Positions 35,511 to 45,191 of a stretch of DNA of 64,000 nt are shown here, one piece after another. Where the stretch lies: the NCBI GenBank assembly GCA_036351575.1, contig JAZBPJ010000131.1:1-64000 (forward strand), read 5' to 3'. Made by a program: the position numbers and the translations under genes. The stretch comes from JABDPF01 sp036351575. GTDB lineage: Bacteria; Pseudomonadota; Gammaproteobacteria; Xanthomonadales; SZUA-36. The notes under the pieces were generated by a model that had not been told where the DNA came from, did not search any database, and worked only from the letters and a program-made list of their open reading frames with translations. Every line of letters starts with the position of its first letter. The first letter of the stretch is position 1.

Positions 35511-36491
35511 TCAGCCCAGTGTTTCAGCCGCGGCGCTCAGCGTCTGCGCATTGATCGCTGCGGTGTAACTGACATCCCGTTCGATACCCCGCAATGACTT
35601 CTTGATCATTCCTTCCAGGTTGGGGCGTTTTTCTTCCGGTGTCTCGCCCTGGCCGATGCCGCCGCCGAATTCAACGATGGCTTCAACGCCGGAATCGAGC
35701 GCGGTAACCATGTTGGCGTGCCAGAGCACCGGGTTGAATAGCTGGAAAAACAACCGTGAGCGCAGCTGCTGCGGATCATCGTCATGCAGACCGCCGCTGA
35801 AATTGGATAACACGGGAACTTCGGGCGCCGCAAAATCGGTGGCGGCGAGGTCCTGCCTGAAATGCCGCGCCGCGCCGACCATGTAATAGGTATGAAAAGC
35901 GCCCTCGGTCTTCAACCGCACCGCGCGCTTGCGTGGAAATTGTTCTGAGACGAACTTTTCGACCTGCTCCAGGTCGTCTGCATTTCCCCCGATCACGGTC
36001 TGTTGAGGCATGTTGCAGCCGGCCACCGCGCAGTGGTAACGCTCAGCGATCGGGCGGATCGTATCGATATCCATCGGAAAAGCGGTCATCTCGCCTTCAC
36101 CGTATTCACCCATCAGCTCGCCGCGCCGGGCAACCAGCTTGAGCGCGCTCTCGAAGTCCAGGGAACCCGCGGCCACCAGCGCAGAGTATTCACCCAGGCT
36201 ATGCCCGGCCGCGATCGAGGCCCGAACGCGCCCGCCAGTCAGATCCCGGAGCACTTCGAGACAGGCGACCGAGTGGGTAAGCAGCGCCGGCTGAGTGAAT
36301 CGCGTCAGGTTCAGCCTGCCTTCCGGATCGTTCGCCGAAAGCGCCGCGATATCGTATCCAAGCACCTCTCCGGCCCTTTCGTAGATCGTTCGAGCGGTGG
36401 CGAATTCGCGGCACAGGTCGCTGCCCATGCCGGCGTACTGCGATCCCTGCCCGGGAAAAACAAAGAGGATGTTCGTTTGACTGTCGGTCAT
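35511..36491 (-). CDS. Malonyl/acyl-CoA:ACP transacylase-type protein (FabD/MdcH-like)
   Basis: This 326-residue protein is an acyltransferase of the FabD fold: VFPGQGSQYAGMG at the start, nucleophile serine in AAGHSLGEYSAL (about residue 95), and the catalytic histidine in EGAFHTYYM. The last motif reads GAFH, similar to malonyl-specific (HAFH) rather than methylmalonyl-specific (YASH) polyketide acyltransferases, so malonyl-CoA is the likelier substrate. It does not lie in a fatty-acid synthesis cluster; it is at the end of the methylmalonyl-CoA operon, 105 bases after the epimerase-like gene. It could provide ACP-bound malonyl for a pathway elsewhere. Specificity is not proven. Confidence 0.75.
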   Translation of the reverse strand: MTDSQTNILFVFPGQGSQYAGMGSDLCREFATARTIYERAGEVLGYDIAALSANDPEGRLNLTRFTQPALLTHSVACLEVLRDLTGGRVRASIAAGHSLGEYSALVAAGSLDFESALKLVARRGELMGEYGEGEMTAFPMDIDTIRPIAERYHCAVAGCNMPQQTVIGGNADDLEQVEKFVSEQFPRKRAVRLKTEGAFHTYYMVGAARHFRQDLAATDFAAPEVPVLSNFSGGLHDDDPQQLRSRLFFQLFNPVLWHANMVTALDSGVEAIVEFGGGIGQGETPEEKRPNLEGMIKKSLRGIERDVSYTAAINAQTLSAAAETLG

Positions 36492-36596
36492 CTTGCGGCC
36501 CGTGAAGCAATTGAGCGCGTAGAATATCCAGCGCTTTTCAGCAAAGCAAGACAGTGCCGGGACAGCAAGGGCCTTCGGGCCGTGCGGCCGGCCCGG

Positions 36597-37070
36597 TCAG
36601 GAAATCGCGGCGAAGGCCTCGCAAACTTGGGGCGGCGCCTGAACCAGCTCGATCAATACACCTTCGCCACCGACGGGAAACGCCTCGTCTCCCCTGGGGT
36701 GAATGAAGCAGACGTCGAAGCCGGCCGCACCCTTTCGAATGCCGCCCGGAGTGAAGCGCACACCGTTGTCGCGCAGCCACTGCTCGGCCGCGTTCAGGTC
36801 GTCGACCCACAGGCCGACATGGTTCAGCGCGGGCTTGTGCACGGCCGGCTTTCTTTCAGCGTCCAGCGGCTGCATCAGGTCGACTTCCACCCTGAAAGGT
36901 CCCGAGCCCAGCGTGGCGATGTCTTCATCGACGTTTTCACGTTCACTGCGAAAATTACCGCTGTAATCGAGTCCGAGCATGTCGATCCAGAGCGAGCGCA
37001 GGCGCTTCTTGTCGAGCGCGCCGACGGCGATCTGCTGGATGCCCAGTATCCTGAACGGTCGTTCAGTCAT
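36597..37070 (-). CDS. mce: VOC-fold protein, probable methylmalonyl-CoA epimerase
   Basis: Methylmalonyl-CoA epimerase converts the (S) product of propionyl-CoA carboxylase to the (R) form used by the mutase. The 157-residue protein has the paired VOC modules of this fold: [16 protein letters not shown] at the N-terminus (metal histidine replaced by Q, to be noted) and [12 protein letters not shown] near residue 82, which keeps the [13 protein letters not shown] provides the C-terminal glutamate. The first module lacks the usual HxxIAV-type histidine, so catalysis is uncertain. It overlaps meaB by 8 bases. The ATG at 37070 follows GGAG at 6 bases; the long upstream frame is a shadow of meaB. 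Confidence 0.7.
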   Translation of the reverse strand: MTERPFRILGIQQIAVGALDKKRLRSLWIDMLGLDYSGNFRSERENVDEDIATLGSGPFRVEVDLMQPLDAERKPAVHKPALNHVGLWVDDLNAAEQWLRDNGVRFTPGGIRKGAAGFDVCFIHPRGDEAFPVGGEGVLIELVQAPPQVCEAFAAIS

Positions 37071-38112
37071 TTCTTTCTCCGCGTTTTTCGTCTGCAGGAC
37101 CTGCGCGGGCGGCCAGGAAACGCCGCAAAAGGGCCCGCGCCGCCAGGTTGGGCGGCAGGCGGCCTGCAGCAACCTCTTTTTCCAGCTCCGGCAGGTCGTG
37201 CCTGAGCCCGGGGTCGTCGCGCAGGGCGGCAACCAGGCTGTCATTGAGTTCCGCCCACATCCAGGACAGGGCCTGGCCGGCTCGCCGCGGGGCCAGGAGA
37301 CCCTTTTCAAGCAGCATCGCGTGATGCCGAAGCACGGCTTCCCAGGCCTCTTCGATACCCTCGCTCTCGAGCGAGGAGCAGGTTTGCACGGGCACGCTCC
37401 AGCCTTCGATACGCGGGCGCAGCAGCCGCAGGGCGTTGCGGAACTCGAGCGCAGATTCATCGGCGATCCGCTTTAACGCGCCATCGGCCTTGTTGATCAA
37501 CACCAGGTCGGCCAGTTCCATGATGCCGCGCTTGATGGCCTGCAACTCGTCGCCGCCGCCGGGCTGCAGCAGCAGCGCGAACATGTCGGTCATGTCCGCC
37601 ACCATGGTCTCCGACTGCCCGACCCCCACCGTCTCCACGATTACCAGGTCAAAGCCGGCCGCCTCGCAGACGACCAGCGCCTCGCGCGTGCGCCGGGCGA
37701 CGCCGCCGAGGGTGAGCCCGGATGGAGAACTTCGAATGAAGGCCTCGCTGCTGCGCGCCAGCGACTCCATGCGCGTCTTGTCGCCGAGTATGGAGCCCCC
37801 GCTGATCGCAGAAGACGGGTCGACCGTCAGTACCGCCACGCGCCGGCCCTGAGCGATGGCGTGATTGCCCAGCGCTTCGATGAAGGTGGACTTGCCGACA
37901 CCCGGCGCACCGGATATGCCAAGCCGTATCGAACCCCCGGCGCGAGGCATGAGTTGCTTCAGCAGGGAATCCGCCTCGTCGCGGTGCTTCGGGTGAGTGG
38001 ACTCGACCAGCGTGATCGCCCTCGCGAGCGATCGGCGGTCGCCCGCGAGCACCTTCGCGGCCAGTGCGGCCGCGCGAACGGTCGAATCCTTGTCGCGGGT
38101 CTCCCGGGGCAC
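37063..38112 (-). CDS. meaB: Methylmalonyl-CoA mutase-associated GTPase MeaB
   Basis: MeaB is the G-protein chaperone that loads adenosylcobalamin into the mutase and protects it from inactivation. In 349 residues I see Walker [10 protein letters not shown] (residues 68-76), the switch segment [19 protein letters not shown] (about 96-114), [12 protein letters not shown] (Walker B) and the NKAD guanine-specificity motif near residue 208. The family length is about 330-350. It starts with GTG, 3 bases after pccA, so the two are coupled. It overlaps the epimerase-like gene. The presence of MeaB next to a full-length mutase supports the pathway assignment. Confidence 0.93.
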   Translation of the reverse strand: MPRETRDKDSTVRAAALAAKVLAGDRRSLARAITLVESTHPKHRDEADSLLKQLMPRAGGSIRLGISGAPGVGKSTFIEALGNHAIAQGRRVAVLTVDPSSAISGGSILGDKTRMESLARSSEAFIRSSPSGLTLGGVARRTREALVVCEAAGFDLVIVETVGVGQSETMVADMTDMFALLLQPGGGDELQAIKRGIMELADLVLINKADGALKRIADESALEFRNALRLLRPRIEGWSVPVQTCSSLESEGIEEAWEAVLRHHAMLLEKGLLAPRRAGQALSWMWAELNDSLVAALRDDPGLRHDLPELEKEVAAGRLPPNLAARALLRRFLAARAGPADEKRGERND

Positions 38113-38115
38113 TGG

Positions 38116-40101
38116 CTATTTCAACTCCAGTATCCGGTCACCCACTTCCAGGCTGCCCCCCGCCTGGCAGTAGATTTTCGCCACGATGCCGTCATTTTCC
38201 GCACGCAGGGTGTTTTCCATCTTCATCGCTTCCAGCACCGCCAGCGCGGAACCGGCGCTGACCTCGTCTCCTTCCTTGACGGCCAGCGAGACGAGCAGGC
38301 CGGGCATCGGGGCGAAGAGAATCTTTGAAGAATCCTTGCGTATTTTTTCGGGGATGTGCTTCAGGAGCCTGGCGGCCTCGGGCGTGAGCATGCGGACATT
38401 GGCCTGGAAGCCTCCGTGTACGAGTCGGTAGTTCTGCAGGTTGCGCTCGACGCGGACGAATACCTGCTCGCCGTTCACGGTGCCGTCAAAGAGTTTCTGC
38501 CCGAAAATCCAGGACGTGCGGATCACGTGCCGCCTGCCGCGGTACTCGACCACGTAGCCCTCGCCGTCGGGCACGATGGACACCGGTATATGCCGTCGAT
38601 TCAGAACAGCCACGTATTCCGTCGGCGTGCGGCGCTCATGGCCCGGCAGCTGCCCGTGGATGCCGGCGGCGCGGTCGCGGTAGCGGCGGAAGACATACGC
38701 AGCCACGCAGATGATGATGCTCGGATCCTCCAGCGGCATGTCGGCCGCGCTGAAACCGTCCGGGTATTCGACGCCGATCATGTCCGTGCTGATATCGCCG
38801 GAAACGTATCGCGGGTGAACCATCAGGGTCGACAGGAAACTGAGGTTGCTCGCCACACCGCGAATCAGGAAGCGGTCCAGCGCAGCGCGCATGTGCCGCA
38901 TGGCCTCCTCGCGGTCTTTTCCACGGGTGATGAGCTTGGCGATCATCGGGTCGTAAAACATCGATACTTCGCCGCCTTCGTACACACCCGTGTCAACGCG
39001 GATGTTGTCGTCATCTTCCGGCGGCTGGTAGTGCACGAGCCGACCGGTGGACGGCAGGAAATTCCTCAGCGGGTCCTCGGCGTAGACGCGCGCCTCGATG
39101 GCCCAGCCGTCAATCCGCACGTCCTCCTGGCGGATCGGCAGTTCTTCCCCGGCGGCTACCCGGATCATCAGTTCCACCAGGTCGAGCCCGGTCGTCAGTT
39201 CCGTCACCGGGTGCTCCACCTGCAGGCGGGTGTTCATCTCCAGGAAGTAAAAATTCCGCTGCGCATCTACGATGAACTCGACCGTGCCGGCCGAACGGTA
39301 CTCGACGGCCTCGGCCAGCGCGACGGCCTGTGCGCCCATCTTGCGCCGCGTCGCCTCGTCCAGGAACGGGGACGGCGCTTCTTCGATCACTTTCTGGTGG
39401 CGCCTCTGCAGCGAGCACTCGCGCTCGTTCAGGTAGACCGTATTGCCCTGGCTGTCCGCCATCACCTGGATTTCAATATGCCTCGGCTGCTCGATGTATT
39501 TTTCGATCAACATGCGGTCGTCGCCGAAGCTGGACCGGGCCTCGTTGGCGGCGCGCTCGAAACCTTCGCGGCACTCGTCGTCGTCCCGCACAATGCGCAT
39601 GCCCTTGCCGCCGCCGCCGGCAGAAGCCTTGAGCATGACGGGATAGCCGATTTCGTTTGCGGCCTCGACCGCGTGCTCAGCATCCCGCAAGCCGCCGTCG
39701 ATACCCGGGATCACGTTGACCCCGGCCTCGGCCGCCAGTCTCTTGGAAGCGATCTTGTCGCCCATGGTCTCCATGGCGCGCGGACGGGGTCCGATGAAAA
39801 CGATGCCTTCCGCTTCGAGCGCCCGGCAGAAGCCGGCGTTCTCCGAGAGAAAACCGTAGCCGGGGTGCACGGCCTGGGCGCCGGTATCCAGGCAGGCCCG
39901 GATGATGTTCTCCTGGACCAGGTAACTCTCGGCGGCCGGTGAAGGTCCGATGTGCACGGCCTCGTCGGCCATTTTCACGTGCAGCGCGTCGCGGTCCGCA
40001 TCGGAATAAACGGCGACGGTGGCAATACCCATCTCGCGCGCGGTCCGTATCACGCGGCAGGCGATTTCACCCCGGTTCGCAATCAGAATTTTGTCAAACA
40101 A
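38116..40101 (-). CDS. pccA: Propionyl-CoA carboxylase alpha subunit (biotin carboxylase + biotin carrier)
   Basis: The alpha subunit carboxylates its own biotin using ATP and bicarbonate. The 661-residue chain has an N-terminal biotin carboxylase (IANRGEIACRVIRTA, the glycine-rich ASAGGGGKGMR loop, the EMNTRLQVEHPVTE block near residue 290), a linker domain, and the biotinyl domain with the carrier lysine K627 in EAMKMEN. ATP-grasp and carrier in one chain fit propionyl- rather than acetyl-CoA carboxylases of this order. It lies between pccB (38 bases upstream) and meaB (3 bases downstream). A 3-methylcrotonyl-CoA carboxylase is an alternative; the mutase and MeaB nearby argue for propionyl-CoA. 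Confidence 0.9.
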   Translation of the reverse strand: MFDKILIANRGEIACRVIRTAREMGIATVAVYSDADRDALHVKMADEAVHIGPSPAAESYLVQENIIRACLDTGAQAVHPGYGFLSENAGFCRALEAEGIVFIGPRPRAMETMGDKIASKRLAAEAGVNVIPGIDGGLRDAEHAVEAANEIGYPVMLKASAGGGGKGMRIVRDDDECREGFERAANEARSSFGDDRMLIEKYIEQPRHIEIQVMADSQGNTVYLNERECSLQRRHQKVIEEAPSPFLDEATRRKMGAQAVALAEAVEYRSAGTVEFIVDAQRNFYFLEMNTRLQVEHPVTELTTGLDLVELMIRVAAGEELPIRQEDVRIDGWAIEARVYAEDPLRNFLPSTGRLVHYQPPEDDDNIRVDTGVYEGGEVSMFYDPMIAKLITRGKDREEAMRHMRAALDRFLIRGVASNLSFLSTLMVHPRYVSGDISTDMIGVEYPDGFSAADMPLEDPSIIICVAAYVFRRYRDRAAGIHGQLPGHERRTPTEYVAVLNRRHIPVSIVPDGEGYVVEYRGRRHVIRTSWIFGQKLFDGTVNGEQVFVRVERNLQNYRLVHGGFQANVRMLTPEAARLLKHIPEKIRKDSSKILFAPMPGLLVSLAVKEGDEVSAGSALAVLEAMKMENTLRAENDGIVAKIYCQAGGSLEVGDRILELK

Positions 40102-40139
40102 TGGCCGATCCTCGTTCGAACCGGTCCGTTTCCGGACCC

Positions 40140-41672
40140 TTAAAGTGGAATGTTGTCATGCTTGCGCCACGGGTTTTCGAGTTTCTTCTCGCGCAGGATG
40201 GCCAGCGAACGGCAGATGCGCTGCCGCGTGCTGTGCGGGGCGATAACATCGTCGATGTAGCCGCGGCTGCCGGCAATGAACGGGTTGGAGAACTTGCGGC
40301 GGTATTCCTCGGTGCGCTTGGCAATTTTCTCCTTGTCGTCCAGGTCGCTGCGGAAAATGATTTCGACCGCCCCTTTCGGACCCATAACCGCGATTTCAGC
40401 GCTCGGCCATGCCAGGTTCACGTCTCCGCGCAAATGCTTGGAACTCATCACGTCGTAGGCGCCGCCGTAGGCCTTGCGCGTGATGATGGTCACCTTCGGA
40501 ACCGTCGCCTCGGCATATGCGTAGAGCAGCTTGGCTCCATGACGAATGATGCCGCCGTACTCCTGTGCCGTACCCGGCATGAACCCCGGCACGTCGACAA
40601 ACGTGACAATCGGAATGTTGAAGGCGTCGCAAAACCGGACGAAGCGGCCCGCCTTGATCGACGACTTGATATCCAGGCAGCCCGCCTGGACCATCGGCTG
40701 GTTGGCCACGATGCCCACCGTGTGGCCGTCCATGCGGGCAAAACCGATCACGATGTTCTGCGCGTGCTCCGGCTGCAGTTCGAAAAACTCGTAGTCGTCC
40801 GCGATTTTGTTGACCAACTCCTTGATATCGTAAGGTTTATTCGGATTATCCGGGACCAGCGTATCCAGCGACATCTCCACGCGGGCCGCCGGGTCCGGGG
40901 TCGGCCGGTACGGCGGTTTTTCACGGTTGTTCGCCGGCAGGTAGTTGAAGAAGCGCCGGATCATCATCAGGGTTTCCACGTCGTCGTCGTAAGCGCAGTC
41001 GCATACCCCGGAAACCGTTGAGTGAGTCATCGCGCCGCCGAGCTCCTCGGCGGTGACCGCCTCGTGCGTCACCGTCTTCACCACGTCGGGGCCGGTAACG
41101 AACATGTACGAAGTGTCTTTGACCATGAATATGAAGTCGGTCATCGCGGGCGAATACACCGCGCCGCCGGCACAGGGCCCCATGATGACCGAGATCTGCG
41201 GAATGACGCCGGAAGCCAGGACGTTACGCTGGAATACTTCGGCGTATCCGCCCAGCGAAACCACCCCCTCCTGGATGCGCGCCCCGCCCGAGTCGTTCAG
41301 GCCGATCACCGGAGCGCCGATCTTCAGCGCGTGATCCATGACCTTGCAGATCTTTTCCGCGTGCGCGCCGGACAGTGATCCGCCGAACACGGTGAAATCC
41401 TGGCTGAAGACCAGCACGAGCCGGCCGTTGATCGTGCCGCTGCCGGTCACGACGCCGTCGCCCGGAATTTTCTTGTCCGCCATGCCGAAATCGTTGCAGC
41501 GATGCTCGACGAACATGTCCCATTCCTCGAAACTGTCCTCGTCGAGCAACAGGCTCAGGCGCTCGCGGGCCGTGAGCTTGCCGCGGGCGTGCTGGCTGTC
41601 GATGCGTTTCTGTCCGCCGCCGAGCAGGGCCGCTTTTCGTTTTCGTTCCAGTTCGTCGATGATTTCCTGCAT
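40140..41672 (-). CDS. pccB: Propionyl-CoA carboxylase beta subunit (carboxyltransferase)
   Basis: The beta subunit moves the carboxyl group from biotin to propionyl-CoA, giving (S)-methylmalonyl-CoA. The 510-residue protein shows the two crotonase-fold halves of this family: [23 protein letters not shown] and [11 protein letters not shown] in the N-terminal half, and [30 protein letters not shown] (quoted in outline) in the C-terminal half. [15 protein letters not shown] and the acyl-CoA-binding [12 protein letters not shown] loops fit the propionyl/acetyl family. The ATG at 41672 follows GAGAG. It follows the mutase by 47 bases. Confidence 0.93.
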   Translation of the reverse strand: MQEIIDELERKRKAALLGGGQKRIDSQHARGKLTARERLSLLLDEDSFEEWDMFVEHRCNDFGMADKKIPGDGVVTGSGTINGRLVLVFSQDFTVFGGSLSGAHAEKICKVMDHALKIGAPVIGLNDSGGARIQEGVVSLGGYAEVFQRNVLASGVIPQISVIMGPCAGGAVYSPAMTDFIFMVKDTSYMFVTGPDVVKTVTHEAVTAEELGGAMTHSTVSGVCDCAYDDDVETLMMIRRFFNYLPANNREKPPYRPTPDPAARVEMSLDTLVPDNPNKPYDIKELVNKIADDYEFFELQPEHAQNIVIGFARMDGHTVGIVANQPMVQAGCLDIKSSIKAGRFVRFCDAFNIPIVTFVDVPGFMPGTAQEYGGIIRHGAKLLYAYAEATVPKVTIITRKAYGGAYDVMSSKHLRGDVNLAWPSAEIAVMGPKGAVEIIFRSDLDDKEKIAKRTEEYRRKFSNPFIAGSRGYIDDVIAPHSTRQRICRSLAILREKKLENPWRKHDNIPL

Positions 41673-41719
41673 GCTCTCTCCTCGCAGGGTCGCGGGGGCT
41701 TACCCGCGCCCGAAAAAAG

Positions 41720-43882
41720 TCAAGCGCCGCGCGCCGCCCTGATCAGGCCGAGCACGTCGTGCGCGGCCTCCAGGATATTGGTGCCGGGCCCGAACACCGC
41801 CGCAACCCCGGCGTCCTTCAGCATAGCGTGGTCCTTGGGCGGGATCACACCGCCGCAGACCACGATGATTTCATTCGCCCCTTCTCGCGCCAGGCCCTCG
41901 ATAACCTGCGGCACCAGGGTGCGGTGTCCGGCCGCCTGCGACGAAATGCCGACGACGTGCACGTCGTTCTCGATCGCCTCGCGCACGGCCTCGTCCGGAG
42001 TCTGGAACAAGGGCCCGATATCCACGTCGAAGCCGATATCGGCAAAGGCCGTCGCGATCACCTTGGCTCCCCGGTCGTGTCCGTCCTGGCCCAGCTTGCA
42101 GACCAGGATGCGCGGCCTGCGCCCTTCTGCGGCCGCGAACGCTTCTATGTCTTTCTGAATGTCCATGAATTCCTGGGCTCCCGCGTAAACCGAACCGTAA
42201 ACGCCCTTGATGGACTGCACCGAGGCGCGATGGCGTCCGAAAACGGCCTCGAGCGCGCTCGAGATCTCCCCCACGGTGGCGCGCGCCCGGGCGGCTTCTA
42301 TCGAGAGGCCCAGAAGACAGCCCGAACCGTCGCGGGCGGCCTGCTCGAGGGCCTCCAGCGCTTCCTTGCAGACCGCGTCATCGCGTGCTTCCCGAACCTG
42401 CCGTATGCGCTCGACCTGCGACTCGCGCACGGCGCTGTTGTCGATGTCGAGGATGTCCACGTCGGGCTCTTCATCCAGTTCGTAGCAATTGACCCCAACG
42501 ATGCGGTCCTCGCCGCGATCGATGCGCGCCTGCCGCCGGGTGGCGGCTTCCTCGATACGCATCTTCGGAATGCCGGCTTCCACCGCCCGTGTCATGCCGC
42601 CCATTTCTTCCACTTCCTCGATCAGCCGGCGGGCTTCATTTACCAGCTGGTCCGTCAGGTTCTCGACGTAGTAGGAACCGCCCAGCGGATCGGCCACGCG
42701 CGTCAGGCCGGTCTCGTCACGCAGCACGAGCTGGGTATTGCGCGCGATGCGCGCGGCAAAATCCGTCGGCAGGCTGAGCGCCTCGTCAAAGGAGTTCGTG
42801 TGCAGGGACTGGGTTCCGCCGAGCACGGCCGCCATCGCCTCGACGGTCGTGCGGATGATGTTGTTGTAGGGATCCCGGGCCGTGAGACTGGCGCCCGAGG
42901 TCTGGCAATGGGTGCGCAGCGCAAGCGAACGCGGGTCTTTCGGATCGAACTTTTCCGCCATGAGCGACGCCCACAGCAGGCGCGCCGCGCGCAGCTTGGC
43001 CACTTCCATGAAGAAATCGGTGCCGATGGCAAAGAAAAAGGAAAGACGCGGCGCAAAAGCATCGACATCCAGGCCGCTGTCAATGGCAGCACGCACGTAC
43101 TCGATGCCGTCGGCGATCGTGTAAGCCAGTTCCTGCGCGCAGGTCGCCCCCGCTTCCTGCATGTGGTAACCCGAAATCGAGACCGAATTGAAGCGCGGCA
43201 TGTTGGCGGATACGTAGCCGATGATGTCGGTGACGATGCGCATCGACGGCTCAGGCGGATAGATGAAGGTGTTGCGGACCATGAACTCCTTCAGGATGTC
43301 GTTCTGCAGGGTCCCCGAAAGCCGGTCCGGCGCCACGCCCTGCTCCTCGGCGGCGACGATGAACATCGCCATCACCGGCAGCACCGCCCCGTTCATCGTC
43401 ATCGATACCGACATTTTGTCCAGCGGAATGCCCTGGAAAAGGATTTTCATGTCCTCGACGCTGTCGATGGCCACGCCGGCCTTGCCGACATCCCCTTCGA
43501 CCCGCGGGTGATCGGAATCGTAGCCGCGGTGCGTCGCCAGGTCGAACGCCACCGACAGACCGGTCTGGCCGGCCTCGAGGTTGCGCTGATAGAAGGCGTT
43601 GGATTCCTCGGCCGTGGAGAACCCGGCGTATTGCCGCACGGTCCACGGGCGGCCGGCGTACATGGTGGCCTTCGGGCCGCGAACATAGGGCGGAAAGCCC
43701 GGCAGGGAATGCGCGTGATCGAGACGCTCCGTGTCCCGCGCGGTGTAAAGCGGTTTTATGCGAATGCCTTCGGGTGTTTCAGTGTCCAGGCTTTCGAGGG
43801 GACGTTCACGGCACTCCTTTTCAGCCAGTGCCCGCCAGTCATCCAGTGTCTTTCGAGGAAATTCCGCCATGCCAACACCCAT
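41720..43882 (-). CDS. scpA: Methylmalonyl-CoA mutase, single-chain
   Basis: The mutase converts (R)-methylmalonyl-CoA to succinyl-CoA with adenosylcobalamin. The 720-residue chain has the substrate barrel ([18 protein letters not shown] near residue 78, [15 protein letters not shown] near residue 112) and a C-terminal B12-binding domain with the DxHxxG signature (D600, H602, G605). The single-chain form with both domains resembles the E. coli Sbm/ScpA and human types rather than the small/large-subunit form. ATG at 43882 or 43870 are both possible. It heads a run of six genes: mutase, pccB, pccA, meaB, epimerase-like, malonyltransferase. No cobalamin riboswitch is visible upstream. Confidence 0.95.
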   Translation of the reverse strand: MGVGMAEFPRKTLDDWRALAEKECRERPLESLDTETPEGIRIKPLYTARDTERLDHAHSLPGFPPYVRGPKATMYAGRPWTVRQYAGFSTAEESNAFYQRNLEAGQTGLSVAFDLATHRGYDSDHPRVEGDVGKAGVAIDSVEDMKILFQGIPLDKMSVSMTMNGAVLPVMAMFIVAAEEQGVAPDRLSGTLQNDILKEFMVRNTFIYPPEPSMRIVTDIIGYVSANMPRFNSVSISGYHMQEAGATCAQELAYTIADGIEYVRAAIDSGLDVDAFAPRLSFFFAIGTDFFMEVAKLRAARLLWASLMAEKFDPKDPRSLALRTHCQTSGASLTARDPYNNIIRTTVEAMAAVLGGTQSLHTNSFDEALSLPTDFAARIARNTQLVLRDETGLTRVADPLGGSYYVENLTDQLVNEARRLIEEVEEMGGMTRAVEAGIPKMRIEEAATRRQARIDRGEDRIVGVNCYELDEEPDVDILDIDNSAVRESQVERIRQVREARDDAVCKEALEALEQAARDGSGCLLGLSIEAARARATVGEISSALEAVFGRHRASVQSIKGVYGSVYAGAQEFMDIQKDIEAFAAAEGRRPRILVCKLGQDGHDRGAKVIATAFADIGFDVDIGPLFQTPDEAVREAIENDVHVVGISSQAAGHRTLVPQVIEGLAREGANEIIVVCGGVIPPKDHAMLKDAGVAAVFGPGTNILEAAHDVLGLIRAARGA

Positions 43883-43902
43883 TCAAAGAGCAAGGAAGGC
43901 GA

Positions 43903-43923
43903 GCCGGCGCAGCATGCGCCGGC
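43903..43923 (-). repeat. Strong inverted repeat between mdh and the mutase
   Basis: A perfect 9-bp inverted repeat (gccggcgca with tgcgccggc, 3-base loop) lies 21 bases upstream of the mutase start and 136 bases after mdh. A second GC-rich repeat of gggcccgg-type sequence lies near 43996-44030. They may end mdh transcripts or attenuate the mutase operon; no clear T tract follows. Confidence 0.6.
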
Positions 43924-44059
43924 CGCTCAGAGGCTTAAACTACCTGCTCTCCGCACCGTCCGCAAACAAACGAAACGGCACGGGCAGCCACTCCGGACTC
44001 ACCGGGCGGGCCCGGAATGCCGGGGTCCGGGCCGTGAATCGAGCCGGTCCTGCAAAAAA

Positions 44060-45037
44060 TCAGAGCAGGCTTTCCACCGCCTTGCGTTCGTCCCGAAGCT
44101 CGGCGTCGCTGGCATCCATGCGTGCGCGGCTGAACGCATCGATCTCCAGGCCCTGCACGATCTCGTAATCACCATCTTTGCAGACGCAGGGGAAGGAATA
44201 GACGATGCCGGGCTCGATCCCGTAGCTGCCGTCGGCCGGGACCGCCATGGATACCCAGTCGCCCCCGGGCGTGCCCAGCGCCCAGTTGCGCATGTGATCG
44301 AGCGCAGCCGAGGCGGCCGAGGCGGCGCTGGATGCGCCGCGGGCCTTGATGATCGCCGCGCCGCGCTGCTGCACCACCGGAATGAAGTTCTCCACGTACC
44401 AGTCGTGATCGACCTTGCCGGCCACGCCCGCGCCGCCGACCTCGGTAAAGCGGATGTCCGGGTACTGGGTCGAGGAGTGATTGCCCCAGATGACCATTTT
44501 TCGAATCTCGGAATGGTGCGTTCCGATGCGGTCGGACATCTGCGCCAGGGCGCGGTTGTGATCGAGGCGCGTCATCGCGGTGAAGTTGCGCGGGTCGAGG
44601 TCCGGCGCGGCCGCCTGCGCGATCAGGGCGTTGGTGTTGGCCGGGTTGCCGACGACCAGGACCTTGATGTCCCGGCTGGCAACCTTGTTCATGGCGGCGC
44701 CCTGGGGACCGAAAATCTTGCCATTGGCGGACAACAGGTCGCTGCGCTCCATGCCCGGCCCGCGCGGCATCGCACCGACCAGCAGCGCGTAATCGGCATC
44801 CTGGAAAGCGGTTTCCAGGTCGTCGGTCGCAACCACGTCCGCCAGCAGCGGGAAGGCCGAGTCGCGCAGTTCCATGACGACACCTTCCAGCGCGCCGAGC
44901 GCCGGGGTGATTTCAAGCAACTGCAGGATCACCGGCTGATCGGGGCCAAGCATGTCACCGGCTGCGATACGGAAACAGAGCTGGTAGCCGATCTGGCCTG
45001 CTGCACCTGTGACGACGACTCTTACGGGACGGTTCAT
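44060..45037 (-). CDS. mdh: Malate dehydrogenase
   Basis: Mdh oxidises malate to oxaloacetate in the citric acid cycle. The 325-residue protein belongs to the NAD-dependent type found in xanthomonads and similar bacteria (related to the cytosolic eukaryotic form), with [16 protein letters not shown] near residue 8. The catalytic pair is seen as the aspartate in TRLDHNRA (about residue 158) and the histidine in [11 protein letters not shown] (about residue 188). I chose ATG at 45037 because GAGGAG lies 6 bases before it; the frame runs 24 codons further up without a good start. It sits just upstream of the propionyl-CoA operon, whose succinyl-CoA it helps oxidise. Confidence 0.95.
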   Translation of the reverse strand: MNRPVRVVVTGAAGQIGYQLCFRIAAGDMLGPDQPVILQLLEITPALGALEGVVMELRDSAFPLLADVVATDDLETAFQDADYALLVGAMPRGPGMERSDLLSANGKIFGPQGAAMNKVASRDIKVLVVGNPANTNALIAQAAAPDLDPRNFTAMTRLDHNRALAQMSDRIGTHHSEIRKMVIWGNHSSTQYPDIRFTEVGGAGVAGKVDHDWYVENFIPVVQQRGAAIIKARGASSAASAASAALDHMRNWALGTPGGDWVSMAVPADGSYGIEPGIVYSFPCVCKDGDYEIVQGLEIDAFSRARMDASDAELRDERKAVESLL

Positions 45038-45191
45038 AACAACTCCTCGTGCATATCCTGGTTTAAAAATCTGACGTGTCGGCGGTCCTGCACACAGGGC
45101 CGCGCCCAAACGGTATCATTGTAGCGGAAAATTTTAACGGTCCCATTTGACTTGCGTCCCCTTATGAACCCATTGCCGCGGAGTTCCAGCC

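Noticed and set aside
37071..37460. N-terminal extension of the epimerase-like frame.
   Set aside because: The extension lies entirely inside meaB and has no family similarity; a GGAG site marks the ATG at 37070.
41759..45124. An open frame of 1121 codons on the plus strand, antisense to the mutase and mdh.
   Set aside because: The translation is rich in Arg, His, Gly and Val, shows no recognisable domain, and runs across two well-supported genes and the gap between them. GC-rich codon usage leaves few stops on the opposite strand.
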